Source: Planococcus citri (taxonomy: Eukaryota > Arthropoda > Insecta > Hemiptera > Pseudococcidae). From it: a stretch of DNA of 64,000 nt. Below are positions 20,054-31,594 of this stretch, one piece after another. The stretch lies in contig NC_088679.1 of NCBI RefSeq assembly GCF_950023065.1, forward strand, positions 4,402,001 through 4,466,000, read 5' to 3'. The position numbers were made by a program, and so were the translations under genes. The notes beneath the pieces are model-generated. The model did no database searches and was not told the DNA's origin. It saw only the letters and a list, made by a program, of their open reading frames with translations. Each line of letters begins with the position of its first letter. Position 1 is the stretch's first letter.

Positions 20054-20780
20054 GTAAGTTTTCTCAATTCATCATTTTAAATTTCTGTGGCGAAGTGATT
20101 AACACAAAACAGCTAGTGGAGTATCATAATTATGTATTTTATTATGTGCAAACAAGCTAACGAAAAAGGAAGGGTTTTAGGTACACTTAAAACATACCTA
20201 CAAAATTACCATTTCAGTCAATGCATAAAACGTTGAAAAACCCTCGAGTAATATTATAGACCTTATAGGTAGGTTGAGGTACCCACCCAAACAGTTAAAT
20301 ACACCGACATTTTTCAAAATACTTGTACCTACGTATGAAGCGAAAATTTGCCTGAATCGACCGACTATCGTATGAATAACTCATTGGAAATAACATCATT
20401 AAATTGATAGATGAACTAGGAATCTAATGAGTACAACAAAATCATGTACCTAGACTAATAAAACTTCACTAAAAGATAATCTATTTTTCATTTTTGAAAA
20501 TTGATATGTACCTACATGTTTAAAAACTATTCATCAGTTTCTGTGGAAACGTGAAAAACTGCGTTCTCAACATCTGGAACAATAATTCCCTTGAATATTT
20601 CTAAAATCATCGTCCAGTAATTTTTGGACATTTTGGCATCGCACGAACATCTTCCACTCGATGACTAATAAAATACAATTTCAATTTCAAGGAGCTTATT
20701 TGAACGGATCTGTGCGCACCCAAAATTTTCAAAAGCAGTAATACTTTGCCTGGTTAGGCAATTTAATCGATCCAAAATTC
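20054..20780 (+). other. type-G intron and terminal-exon remnant
   Basis: G donor at 20054. At 20385-20433 'tcattggaaataacatcatt' with 'aattgatagatgaactagg' is the last 15 codons and stop of the terminal exon (compare 9590-9636), joined to intron sequence by deletion. 'aataaa' at about 20457 is a possible old polyadenylation signal. The 3' flank repeat lies at 20545-20730. Confidence 0.45.
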
Positions 20781-20962
20781 GAAATCGATAATCTCGAGCC
20801 AGTAGGAGCATTTGGGAGTCTTACTGAGTAGTGAGACACAGCACAGGATTTTGAAATATCTCATCAAATAGATGTCAAACAGAGAAGAGAAAAGAGGATC
20901 CGAGTGGCGGGAATTCTTTCTACGTCACCCTTCAACAAGGAAGTGTAAACTTGAAATGTAAA
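20781..20962 (+). pseudogene. possible type-E exon, unrecognised
   Basis: A frame near 20855-20940 reads 'QDFEISHQIDVKQRREKRI' and 'RVAGILSTSPFNKEV', then a stop before the donor at 20963. The other E copies (before 18758 and 30120) do not share this peptide. It could be a genuine exon remnant or chance. Confidence 0.25.
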
Positions 20963-21471
20963 GGTAAATTTTCTTCATTCGTCATCTGAAATTTGTCCGG
21001 CGAAAAGTTGAATACCATAGTAGGTACATATATAAAGGTACAACTCTACTCTTATTGAAGTCGTCGTCATGTCACAGAATACATATCAGTAGAGTATAAT
21101 CAACGAGAAGAAGACAGGTGGAAGACATAAAACATTAAAAATTAATATTTCAGTCCGCACTTGAAAAGTGAACTTTGGAGAATAATTAATAACTCACGAA
21201 GTCACGAGCCTATTCGAGAGCATTTATTAGCTCTAAAATTATTTGAAAAAAAAATCAACTACGACATTCTTTTAACATAGGTAATATTGAAAACGATGAT
21301 CTCAAAGCAACAGCGACATTTATGACAAACGATAAGTTAAGAGAGAAGGAGCAAGGTATAGCTTGAAATGTCCCAAAAATTTAAAAAAAAAAATCAGCGA
21401 GCAAATACTTTGTAGCTGCGCTGACTTTTGCAGTTCTAAAGAAGTATCGCAATCTAATTCTCCCTTTTCAG
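20963..21471 (+). other. type-E intron
   Basis: From the donor at 20963, through a 'CTGACTTTTGCAG' (21421-21433) and on to 'cccttttcag' at 21471. Two acceptors 38 nt apart are available. The second leads into the F exon. Confidence 0.5.
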
Positions 21472-21768
21472 CTCATTAGCCAAGTCATTTTAAATATTCA
21501 AACCACCAGAAAAGTTCTAGCAGCGAGAGCTTATTTTTTAAATGTAAAAAACACCGTCCTCAGTGACATACTAGAAATCACCAACAGATGGGTAAAAGAA
21601 TATGATATCCACAACCACATGTACAATGTGATATCTAAAAATGGCCTTTCACAGTTTTCAATGAAGCAGGCAAACCCAAAGTACAAGTTACCATCAAGAC
21701 AGAACAACTGAAACGTACAAGTTTATCTTCAGACGAGGAAAAAGTAAGTTTGAAATAGAAACCGGTAG
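21472..21768 (+). pseudogene. Hsp70-like NBD exon (type F), best copy
   Basis: The first half is open: 'LISQVILNIQTTRKVLAARA', 'YFLNVKNTVLSDILEITNR', 'WVKEYDIHNHMYN'. 'AARAYFLNVKNTV' corresponds to the Hsp70 signature 'AAKNQxAMNPxNTVFDAKRL'. The second half, one frame away, reads 'HVQCDI', stop, 'KWPFTVFNEAGKPKVQV', 'TIKTEQLKRTSLSSDEEK', matching 'DDPxVQ...WPFxV...GKPxIQV...SPEEIS'. Order and spacing fit roughly Hsp70 residues 55-125. One 1-nt frameshift and one stop are visible. GTAAGT at 21744 and the conserved GTAAAT at 21769 are alternative donors. Cytosolic or other location cannot be told from this part. Confidence 0.7.
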
Positions 21769-22900
21769 GTAAATTTTCTTTATTTGCTATCTGAAATTTC
21801 TGCACCAAAGTTGAATAGTGCATATACTCATAAATCAGCAGAGTATTATGAACGGAGAGAATGGAAGGGAGATGGATGATAGAAAATATTGAAAATCAGT
21901 ATTTCAATGCACGCATGAAAAGTGAAGTAAACCTCAAAGAATAATATTTTGACTCACGAGCCTATTCGAGATTATTTACGTACATACATATAAGCTTTAA
22001 AATTATGTTTTTTTAAAGTAAAAATTTGCCTGAATCGGCAATTGATTCGCCTCTGAAGGCAACAACGACGTTTATGACCAACAATAAGTGAAGTGAAAGG
22101 GAGGCTGGCAGATATACACATGTTTTAAAACAGAGGTAAGTTTTCTTAATTCGTAATTTTAAATTTCTGCGGCGAAGTGATTAACACAAATCAGCTAGTG
22201 GAGTATCATAAATGTATTTCATTATGTGTAAAGAAGCTGGCGAAAAGGGAAGGTTTTAGATACACTTAGAACATACGAAATTAGCATTTCAGTCAATGCA
22301 TAGAACGTTGAACAAACCATGAAGAATATTTTAGACCTTGGGTATTCTAGGTACTCACCCAAAAAGTTGAATGGGACGTAATTTTTTTAAATACCTACGT
22401 ATGAAGCGAAAATTTGCCTGAATCGACTACCTATCGTATATTTTTGGATGAAAAATTGAAATGGAAAATTTGGAGATAGTGAAGACATTCGTGACCTAAG
22501 ATGGATTTCTGAATAGGAAGAGGAAGGAGGTTGCAGTGCCCAAAAATCACAAACTCGTACATACATATCCAAACATTTCATATTATAGCTTTATTGACTG
22601 TTTCAGCTGCACAAGGATTGTTCCACTTTCAAAAAATTATGAAAATATTTGCGAGTGTTTAATCCTCCTTCACCAGCTCACTCCAAGTCTCTCAATCATG
22701 CCCAAAATCAAAATAGCATGCTTTCTTCAAAGTGGCAAATTGTCTTACGAGTAGTTTTCATGAAATTTGTAACACACAACCTTTCATCCAATTCCAAAGC
22801 TAAAAATATAGTAAACGCGGTAACAAAATGTTGTAAGCCGGAAGAAAATAATTATCAGTAGGTACCAAGAAAATTTACACCACCTGAATTCAAAACTTCA
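21769..22900 (+). other. F and G introns with H-type block
   Basis: The F intron (from 21769) lacks its normal end. A G donor at 22136 follows 'tgttttaaaacagag' directly, so the G exon is deleted. From 22400 comes H-type sequence with acceptor 'ttgactgtttcag' (22606). The 70-codon ORF at 22649 mixes 'SKSLNHAQNQNSMLSSKWQ' with 'THNLSSNSKAKNIVN' and is parallel to the ORF at 26433 only in its second half. Confidence 0.4.
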
Positions 22901-23600
22901 GTGGTAAATTTTCTCTATTTATACTTAATTTGAAATTATTGAAGTGAAATGAATAACTAATAGGTATGAATAATTTGATGCCACGTGTTGTGAAACATTG
23001 TTCATCACAAATTTTCTCTCATCAGACCAGTAAATAAGAACGTAGGTTATGAATCATGACGATAGGAATCGTTCAAAATACAAACAATTCTCCCTGTCTG
23101 CAAGTTCTCAAGTAGAGTACTAAACTCTCAAGTATGAGTAAGGTTGGTATTTTACACACTGTTTATAACCTACTAGAATGCTATCAACCAGATTGATTTC
23201 ATCTATTAACCTATTAGTAAGTAACGTTCTTAGTTTTCACCTCTTGGTACCCTTATTTTTCAAAATTTTGAAACTGGGAAAACAGTGTACAAAGAAATCT
23301 GGCTCAAAAATATTTACTCCGAGGAATGGATTCTTTTTTTCTTTTTTTTTTTGGAATTTTCATGCCGACATGAGACATAATAAGTATACTTCCAGTCTCC
23401 AGTGTTATTTTTGATTTTTTAAAAATGTTTTAATTTCACCGCAAGCTGCGGGAATTTATTCATAAAGCTGATAATTTGCTTTTGGCCTATATTTTCAACG
23501 ATTTTGAACAAGTTAATCCACACCAGGGAAATTTTCAGGTGGGTGCTTCGAATGTCTTAAATTGACCATTAATTAAGGATCCCGCCTCGATGACGATTCT
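22901..23600. other. H intron and dispersed repeat
   Basis: H donor at 22904. 23100-23540 has a counterpart at 33570-34200 ('ctcaagtagaggactaaact', 'caaagaaatctggct', 'ttccaggtgggtgcttcgaa') and partly at 24990-25500. ORFs are short and inconsistent between copies. No gene is called. Confidence 0.45.
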
Positions 23601-23935
23601 TGAGATTTCAGGAGTCTTCAAAGTTCAAAACTCTCGATTATAATGTTTCAAAGTTCTCGCAAACGAAAAAAACGAAACATTCATTGATTGTGCAGCTTCA
23701 AAATGGTTTCCAACACTACAAAGTGAAGATCAATCTAAGGGTGCGTTCATATGATGACGATTTAAAATGCGGGCGAAGATGTAAGATGTAAAATACTCCG
23801 ACCTGATTTGCAAGTGATAATAAAACAGCCAATCAGGTTAAAGATTTGAAAATTTCCATCTTGGCATCGTCACTATAAACACAGCCGAATATTTGAAGCG
23901 ACTGAGGAACTATGTATCTATGTTTTAAAACACTG
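23601..23935 (+). pseudogene. type-A exon region
   Basis: A 63-codon frame (23600-23791) reads 'FKTLDYNVSKFSQTKKTKH' and 'LIVQLQNGFQHYKVKINL'. The related copies at 11.6 and 14.7 kb are open in other frames ('KFINDAKKSFPHYS'), so the true frame is unclear. The A/G-type donor is at 23936. Family not recognised. Confidence 0.3.
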
Positions 23936-25490
23936 GTAAGTTTTCTCAATTCGTAATTTGAAACTTCTACGGCAAAGTGATTAGATACCTAGCACAAATC
24001 AGTGTAGTGTGATTAATGAAGTGCAAAGGAGCTAATGACGAAAATCTGACTGCATCGCACATGATGTATTTTTGGATGAAAAATTGAAATGGGAAATCTG
24101 TAGATAGTGCGAAGACACTTGTGACCTATGGTGAATTTCCTGAAGACGAAGAGGAAGTAGGTTGAAGTGTCCAAAAATCAGAAACTAGTACTTACATTCA
24201 TTTGCAGACATTTTGTAGGGCCCTGCTGAGTGCTGACTTTTTCAAGCTCTAAAAAGATTGTTCAACTTTCAAAAAATTATGAAAATTTTTGGGAGCGTTC
24301 AATCCTCCTTCTCCAGCTAACTTCAAGTCTCTCAATCATGCCCAAAATCAAAATAGCATGCTTTCTTCAAAAAGTGACAAATTGTCTTTTATGAGTAGTT
24401 TTCATGAATTTTGGAACACCCAACTTTTCATCCAATTCTAGAGCTGAAAATAGTCAACGCGGTAGCAAAATGTTGGAAAACAGGGGAAATATTTAGAGCC
24501 ATACTCCCTTATCCAGCTCATCTCGACATTGTTGAAAGACAAAATTTCCATTTTATATGATTATGTCCTTGTATTTGCAATTTTTATTGAAAATGATGGT
24601 AATACTGCGTAAGTGAAATGTGATTCTCCTTTTATGTGTACATATTTGGAATAGAAGATTACAATTCGTATACAAGAAAGAGTATCGTTCCGTTATCTTA
24701 TAAATAACCTGAATTCAAAACTTCAGCGGTAAATTTTCTCTACATTGTAATTGGAAATTTTTTGAAGTAAAATAAATACTTGATAAATGAATAATTTGAT
24801 TCCACATGGTGCAACATCCTTCATCACAAATTTTCTCTCACCAGACGAATAATATATGTAAGTATAAGTCATGAGTCATTGATGATAGGAATCTTTCAAA
24901 GTACCAACAATTTCTCCCAGACTCCCAGTGAGTATCTATTGTAGCCCCCCCCCCCCCACGTGTGGAACTGAAAGACTATCTAGCATGTCAAGTGTCTGCT
25001 AGTTCTCAAGTAGAGGACTAAACTCTCAAATATGGGTACAGTTTTTTTACACGTGAAGTGACTACTGTGTAAAAATTACCTATTATGTACATGTTACAAT
25101 CTTTATGAATCGAAAATCAGCTTTCCTAATGCACCAAATGCGTAAAAAATCTTTTCATTTTCAATTGCATACTTTTTCAGTATAGATAACTTAATAGATT
25201 TCATCTGTGTACATGTTATTAGTAAGTAATGTTTTTAGTTTTCACCTCTTGGTACCCCTATTCTTTTAAATTTTGGAGCTGCGGAAACATTGTACGAAGA
25301 AATTTTGGCTGAAATGTTCTCTTGGGGATTGATCGATGTATTTATTTTTTATTTTTTTTTGTCCATGCCTACATGAGACATGATAGGTAGACTACATATT
25401 CTAGTCTTCAGGAATATTTTAGAATTTTCTCATATTTTTGGACTCTCTTACAAGCTACGGGAACTTATATTTAGGAAGCTGAAAATCGAC
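23936..25490. other. A/G intron, H block copy, dispersed repeat
   Basis: This holds the H-type elements 'aatagcatgctttcttcaaa' (about 24350), 'gtgaaatgtgattctcc' (about 24617) and the donor at 24729. Stops break the peptide seen at 26640. A 12-nt C run lies at about 24946-24957. The rest matches 22.98-23.5 and 33.4-34.2 kb. Nothing coding is supported. Confidence 0.4.
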
Positions 25491-26345
25491 TTCTGGCCTT
25501 ATGGACTCTTAAAGAGGAGATATTTTGAAAAAAATGTGGTGGTTTCACACTAGTTCCTCCTAACTTGTTCTGGAAGAAATGGCTCAGTTCCAAAAGAAAC
25601 GATTCGAGGTATTGGGTAAACCTTAGGCCCCTATCACCATCACAATCTCAGATCACTTCAAGGTTTCCAAGCTAAGCTGTTGAAAATTTGCAAATCATCT
25701 AATTTAAAGGTGAATTATTCATGTTGTTAAAAAATATTTTCTTCTCAAATACATAATTATTTTGCATTAAATTACGTCAAAAACATTGCAAGGTACTACA
25801 TATTTCTGAAACTCAGGAAACACCTATCTTGGAAAACAACGCTGACCATTTTCTCTTTTTGTGGTCATTACTGACCATTGGGAAAATCCCCCAAAAAATG
25901 ACACGTTGTTGGCTATTTTTATCGTTTTTTTAAAAATTGGGCATAATAATCGAAAAAATTGGCATCACTGCGTTCTAAAATGTTTCCCCAGGTTTAAGAA
26001 ATGATATCTTTCGATCTTTTGGTACAATTAATGCGAAATATTTGAGAAAAAGATATTATCAAAACACGAATTTACCCAAAAATGTGCTGCTTAAGTACAG
26101 CTATATTTTCAATCGTTAAGTAGATCCCTGAAAGTGGGCTTGGATTTTGATGGCAATGCCTCAGGTCGACGCAGAAATTCAAAAATCATCTTTTCAAACT
26201 GAGCCACTTTACCCAAACAGGTTAGATATGATCTGAAGCAAAAAAAACAATTTCTTGGAAAATTTCTCCTCTTCAAGGAACCATATATATACTCTCCAGG
26301 GGCACTTCCACAGCTAACATTTTTTTCTGAGTGATTTTTAACTAG
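25491..26345. repeat. foldback repeat FB-1, copy 3
   Basis: Left arm with 'cctaacttgttctggaagaa', right arm with 'cccaaacaggttagatatga' as its partner. The inner hairpin lies at about 25795-26007. It is closest to copy 4 (34345-35175), with which it shares specific substitutions. Confidence 0.7.
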
Positions 26346-26752
26346 CCCAGTCCAAGTCTCTCAATCATACTCAAAATCAAAACAGCATGCACTCTTCAAA
26401 GTGGCAAATTGTCTCACTAGTACCTAGTTTTCATGAATTTTGGAACACGTAACCTTTCATCCAATTCCAGAGCTAAGAAAGTCAACGTGGTAACAAAATC
26501 TTGGAAAACGAAGGAAATATTTACTTACAGCATTTACTTCCACTCCATCGTTGCCTATTCCATAGCTCGTCTCGACATTGTTTACAGACAAAATTTCCAT
26601 TTTATACAATCATGTTCTTTGCATTTTGATAATACAGCGCAGGTGAAATGTGATTATCCTTATAGATTTGGAATAGTTGATCCTAATACTTATTTACAGT
26701 ATATAGTTGCACAGAATGATATAATAGATCTCCAGAATTCAAAACTTCAGCG
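26346..26752 (+). CDS. type-H exon region with 107-codon ORF, unrecognised
   Basis: The frame from 26433 stays open to the H donor (26753): 'NLSSNSRAKKVNVVTKSWK', 'AQVKCDYPYRFGIVDPN', 'TYLQYIVAQNDIIDLQNSK'. The part after 'cgcag' (26640) is probably one exon, because the copy at 33243 reads 'VKCDSPYRKFEIGDPYLVQ' with a single stop near its end ('NSKL', stop). The copy at 24615 is broken. The upstream part covers what is intron in other copies, so the full-length frame is partly chance. No family is recognised. By position it would follow the F and G exons of the Hsp70-like gene. Confidence 0.35.
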
Positions 26753-27574
26753 GTAAATTTTATCTATTTGTAATTTGACATTTTTGAAGTGAAAATGAAT
26801 ACAAAACAAAATAATTTGATGCCACATATGTTGTGCATCGTCGTTCATCACAATTTTTTTCTCATCAGACCAATAAGTAAATAGGTCATGAGTCATGATG
26901 ATAGGAATTGTTCAAACTACAAACAATTCTCCCAGTATCAGTGTATTGTAGCTCCCCTCTACCCCATATGGAATTGAAAGACTATGGGTCAAGTTCTCAA
27001 ACGAAGAACTTTAACTCTCAAATATCAGTAGGTAAGGTTTTTTACACTTTGCTGCGTAGAAATGACCTAGGTATGTGTATTTTACAATCTTATATGAATC
27101 GAAAATCAGCTTTTTTTAAAGCATCGCAAATGTGTTAAAAGTCATATTAATTTCAAACATTATCCATGTTAAAGTGCCCTTATTTTTCAAAATTTTGAAG
27201 CTGGGGAAACATTGTAAAAAGAAATATGGCTCAAATGTTTTCTTGAAGGAATGGCCAGTTTTTTTTTTTTAGAATTTTCATGCCTACATGAGACCTAATA
27301 TTCTTGGGTTTTCTCAAATTTTGGACTCCCCCCCCCCCCCAAAGGCCGAAGGAATTCATTTAAGAATTTATTGACGACGCGACTTTGAAAGAGTTTCCAA
27401 CATAACAAAGCCAAGCATACACAAACCCTATAGGACCATGGACAGTAGGAAACTAAGTTTTAAAACACTGGTAAGTTTTCTTAATTCGTCAATTGAAATT
27501 TCAGCGGACGAGAAGTAATCAACACGAATCAGTGGAGTATCATTAATTAAGTGCAAAGGAGCTGACGAATCTGA
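26753..27574 (+). other. H intron, dispersed repeat, A donor
   Basis: H donor at 26753. The dispersed repeat is shortened here. A 13-nt C run lies at about 27328-27340. The A-type exon region is mostly deleted ('tattgacgacgcgactttga' remains). A donor at 27471. Confidence 0.4.
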
Positions 27575-27890
27575 GCTCACAAGGTGCCCATAGAGGGGAA
27601 AAATTGACTCTCAAAGAGGAGCCATTTTCGAGATCATCGTGATTTTCTCGCCTGTGTCACTACCCAGCCTGTATTGGAGGACAAGGCCCAGTCACACATG
27701 AAAATATTTGAGATTCTGTGTCGATCTATGCCTCTGCCATCAAAATCCAAGGTCACTTTTAGGGTTCTATTGAGTGGTTGAAAATTTGCAAATCGCTGAT
27801 TTTGGATAAAATTTGTATTTTGAAATAATTTTTTCTTCGTTGATATTTCGCCCTAATTTAGCAAAAATATTGAACAGCCTACCCTTAGAC
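27575..27890. repeat. single left arm of FB-1
   Basis: Homologous to 3695-3990. It ends in 'accaacggtgagcttgag', immediately before the B exon. Confidence 0.6.
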
Positions 27891-27903
27891 CAACGGTGAG
27901 CTT

Positions 27904-28189
27904 GAGTGAAGGCACAAAATGCTCAAAGCAGTGGTGATGGCTCGCCAAACAACAGCTTAGATGGACGTTTTTTCGATAGTTTAGTTGGACCTACGTTCGA
28001 CCATCAACAGCTCAACTCAGATCACAGTTTGTGCCGAACTCCGACTTCGAGAGATTTTTTCACGAATACACCACAGCTCAAAAATCTGCCGGAGTTTGTG
28101 AAGAAGTTGCGGGATGAGCACTGCAAAACAGCGGCAACCCTAAATGCCGCGTCAGATAGATTAATGGAAGCTTAAAAATTAAAATAGAG
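27904..28189 (+). CDS. Hsp70-like NBD exon (type B), open copy
   Basis: After 'gtgagcttgag' the frame is open for 89 codons (GTG at 27906, stop ending at 28175, 14 nt before the GTAAAT donor at 28190). Blocks in order are 'VKAQNAQSSGDGSPNN', 'SLDGRFFDSLVGPTF', 'FFTNTPQLKNLPEFVKKLRD', 'EHCKTAATLNAASDRLME'. They resemble the Hsp70 NBD run 'VKATxGDTHLGGEDFDNRLV...LRxxCExAKRTLSxxT' (about residues 218-270), with some 16 extra residues in the middle. The copy at 4.2 kb continues in its second frame through 'KFKIEIQ', which would fit 'ASIEIDSL', so the stop here may be a late mutation. The match is by eye and diverged. Copies at 4020, 6505 and 12140 are broken. Confidence 0.5.
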
Positions 28190-28850
28190 GTAAATTTTCT
28201 TTATTTGTTATCTGAGATTTCTGTGGCAGTTGAATAGTATACATATAAATCAGTAGAGTATTATCAACAGGTTGTCGGGGGGGGGGGGGGGGTCGAAAAT
28301 ATTGAAAATTGGTATTTCAGTCCGCATATGAGAAGTGAAGTGAACCTCAAAGAATAATTTTGACTCACGGAGCCCATTTTAGAGTACCTATTTTATCAGC
28401 TCTAAAATTATTTTAATAAAGCAAAAAATTGCCAGAATCAAGGAATTGACAGTTATTTTGTTCAACCAACAATTTGAAAAAGATAATCTGAAGTCAACAA
28501 TGACATTTATGACTAACAAAAAATTGAGTGAAAGAGTGGAAGGTGAACATTTTTTTGAGTAACTTTCTTCTCAAAATGAAAGTCTCTGCTGAATATGATC
28601 AAAGTCTGTCGACTACATTTTGGGACAATCCACCCCTAAGTAGGTATAGCGCAGATTTTGTTTTCATAAATTTTTTTGCGAAACCTAATGATTAATAATT
28701 TAGGTACTTAGTAAGCATTATATCATTCAGTAAGTAAATGAAGATATTAGGTTGGGATCAGCGCGTTATAGTTCAAACCAAAGTGATAGGCTAATAATTG
28801 TCAATTTGCAACCGTTCAAAAAAATGCAAAGAACAAACTTCGGAATAATA
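28190..28850 (+). other. type-B intron and flank
   Basis: The GTAAAT donor is followed by the longest G run in the window (about 28278-28292). An FB-1 right-arm fragment at 28550-28640 and the 'gtaagcattatatcattcag' block follow. No coding signal. Confidence 0.5.
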
Positions 28851-29445
28851 AGCGACCAATCACGACTTCTGAAATTCATTACCCTCAAAAATAAAACCCC
28901 GCTGGAGAATCAAACCAAATCCATCATCATATTGGACACATTACGAATCTCTTTCTTCAGACAAACTAAAAACAATTCCCCCCTTTTTCAGACCTTTTCG
29001 AGAAATTCGTGGGGTCAATTATTATCGGCGAGTGCGAATCAAAAAAAATGAATTGATATTCGCATCAGCTCTCTCAAAAACTTGAGTATAAAACGATATG
29101 TCACTCAACATTTGGTATTTTTTTAAATTTCATTTTAGCAAACATTTTGGGACTCCGCAACCCCCCCCCCACTCCTTCGTCTGTGGAAGTGCAAATCCTA
29201 TCACGAATAATAGTTCGCAGTTCTAAACATCTTAAAAATTCCTACTTCTTGGAATTTGTTTACAATTTTCAAAATACTATACGAGTAGTTCCAAAATTTG
29301 GCGAGCTTTTGAAAATGAAGCTACTCTGAAGTGTGATGGAGTCAAAATCGCCGGCAAAACGTGACAGATCGGCAGCAGGAATGGTAAGGGAGTCACAAGG
29401 GAAGATTAGGATACAATGATGGTGCCAAAAATGTACAAAACAGTG
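28851..29445 (+). pseudogene. C-type exon block, copy 5
   Basis: A frame from 28752 is open for 99 codons and includes 'ENQTKSIIILDTLRISFFRQ' and 'FSRNSWGQLLSASANQKK'. 'SIIILDTL' and 'SRNSWGQLL' could answer to the Hsp70 pair 'ASIEIDSL' and 'TRARFEELC' in the right order, but identity is low. The last exon (ATG 29336) is 1 nt shorter than at 8718 and stops at 'RIQ'. Donor at 29446. Confidence 0.35.
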
Positions 29446-30176
29446 GTAAGTTTTCTATTGTCGTTGACTGAAATTTCTGCTATGAGTAATGACTGCTGGG
29501 CTAATTAAGATTTACGAGTATTTCGTTGCCACGCTGGTTGAAGTTCTAAAAGGGTTCGACATCTCAAAAACGTCGAAAACATATGAAAACAATAAATTTT
29601 TCTTTATTCCCAAAATCAGAATTCTTCATTTTCGAAATTTATAAATCGCAAAGGTTCTTAAAATTGGTATTAGTAATTCTTGCAGTTTTCATAAATTTTA
29701 GAGCACACTACTTTCTTTACACTTTCAGAGCTAAATAAAAGTCAAAGATAAGTATAACAAAAAGTTGAAAAGCGAAGAAAATTTTTGGAGCAGTTGACTC
29801 CTATGCCGCACGGCGGTGGTAAATTTTCTCGACATGTAATTTGAAATTTCTAAGATGAAATCAATAATATACATATGAATAGGTACTCAATTTAAATTTA
29901 AATACCTACATGCATCCTTAGCTATATCGCCCATATCGTACATTTTTTCATCAAACTATCAATCAAAATATTTATTCAAATTCACAAATCAATGATGTTA
30001 GTCTAGCACAAAGATACTTGCTTGAAAAAGGAAGACATACGTACAAACTGACGCATGCGCCGTTTGTATCGCCGCACGGTGACTTTTGCCCCCTCTCCCT
30101 GTATAAAATTAAAATATAAGTAAATTTTCTTCATTTTTCACCTGAAATTTCTGCGGCGAAGTTTAAATTTGTATAT
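29446..30176 (+). other. C and D introns, E donor
   Basis: Donors at 29446, 29819 and 30120. D-type remnants ('agagctaaataaaagtcaaa') contain stops. The stretch 30040-30105, including 'gcatgcgccgtttgtatcgc', is not repeated elsewhere. Confidence 0.4.
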
Positions 30177-31111
30177 GTTACCGTTAATGTGTTTACTCCA
30201 GGTAATGTATGAAATAACTAGTTATTTCATACATTAACGAAAAAGTACTTAATGCAAGTAAATTGTTCACAGTTCATCTAGGTAATGTATGAAGAATCTA
30301 GTTATTCTATGAAATAGCTAGGTGTGATCAGTTAAATCATGAAATGATCTGCTGTAAATTATTTTATCACAAAAATACAGTTTCGAGAATGATAAAAATT
30401 GATTGGTGACAAAAATCTTTTAAAAATTGAAAAAAAAATTATTTATTAGAACACGTTTTGCTAGCATGGCAGTGGTCCGAAATGAAGAAATAGCGGCCAA
30501 AATTCAAAAAATCCTCTGATTAGAAAAGTCTCAATAGTTGAATACGAATATGTACATGTTTTCTACATTATTCCACTTTCCTTTCTGTGATTTCAAACAC
30601 TTTTCCATTATTTTGCTTGCCTACAGAAATGATTGAATAGAAGGGGTACCATTTGTTTTGCCAGGCACGTTTCGCCGCGCCCGTTTCGCCGCACATGTTT
30701 AATTTTTTTCAAAACTTTATGGGCTTATATCAAAGTATGGACATTTCTGAGTATAAAAATCGTTGATTCCATTTTTTCAAAAAAAATGTCTGCCCCAACT
30801 TGTCCTTTAGCGACCCCCCAAAAAATATTTTGGTACCCATCACGAATCTATCGAAATTTCATGTTTTGCACCACTGCCCCAGTTGGGGGTAAAATAAATG
30901 CCAAAATCGACTTCAGCGACCTAAAAAGCTCCCATATTCGAAATTTTACGGATGTTCTTCATTAATTTCACACTTTAACGATACACACCTCGTGTATGTA
31001 TGAAATAACTAGGTAAAGTGTAGAAAAAATTCGATTTCACACTTTCTCAGGTAATGTATGAAATAACTAGTTATTTCATACATTACCTGGAGTAAACACT
31101 TTAACGGTAAC
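30177..31111. mobile_element. MITE with terminal inverted repeats and twin palindromes
   Basis: The ends GTTACCGTTAATGTG... and ...CACTTTAACGGTAAC form inverted repeats of about 50 bp with one or two mismatches. ATAT on both sides is a possible target duplication within a TA-rich site; homologous E introns at 18.8 and 21.0 kb lack the insert. Just inside each end is a long palindrome, AATGTATGAAATAACTAG and its complement, with diverged partial copies at about 30280-30340 and 30990-31010. A 110-codon ORF (30633) shows no transposase motif. It contains 'TTTCGCCGC' twice within 25 bp. Non-autonomous; superfamily not assigned. Confidence 0.75.
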
Positions 31112-31594
31112 ATATATAAATGTACAACTCTTCTCTTATTGAATTTGTCGTCAAATTTTCAGCTTGCTCATCATGTTACAGAATACCAGTCAGTAGAGTA
31201 TTATCAGCGAGGAGAAGGGGGGGGTGGAAGACAGAAAACATTGAAAATTATTATTTTGGTCCGTACTTGAAAAGTGAACTTTGGAGAATAAGTTAATTAA
31301 TAACTCACGAGCCTATTCGAGAGTATTTATTAGCTCTAACATTATTTTTTAAAAAAACAACAACAAAAATTTGCCTAAATCGACAATTGATTATTTTAAC
31401 ATAATATTGGAAAAGATGATCTGAAGGCAACAACGACATTTATGACAAACGATAAGTTAAGTGAGAGGGGAGCAAGGCATAGATTGAAATGTTCCAAAAA
31501 TTAAAAACAAAAAAAATCAGCAAGCAAATACTCTGTAGCTGCGCTGACTTTTGCACTTCTGAAGAAGTATCACGATCGAATTCTCACTTTTCAG
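31112..31594 (+). other. type-E intron resumed
   Basis: Continues the intron interrupted by the MITE, through 'gctgcgctgacttttgcact', to the acceptor 'cacttttcag' at 31594. Confidence 0.5.

Noticed and set aside
23600..23791. Type-A region as the Hsp70 'DLGGGTFD' phosphate motif ('LIVQLQNGFQHYKV')
   Set aside because: Paralogous copies are open in a different frame, and the diagnostic Asp-Leu-Gly-Gly-Gly is missing.
30633..30965. Transposase in the MITE (110-codon ORF)
   Set aside because: No catalytic triad pattern or DNA-binding motif; basic, low-complexity frame.
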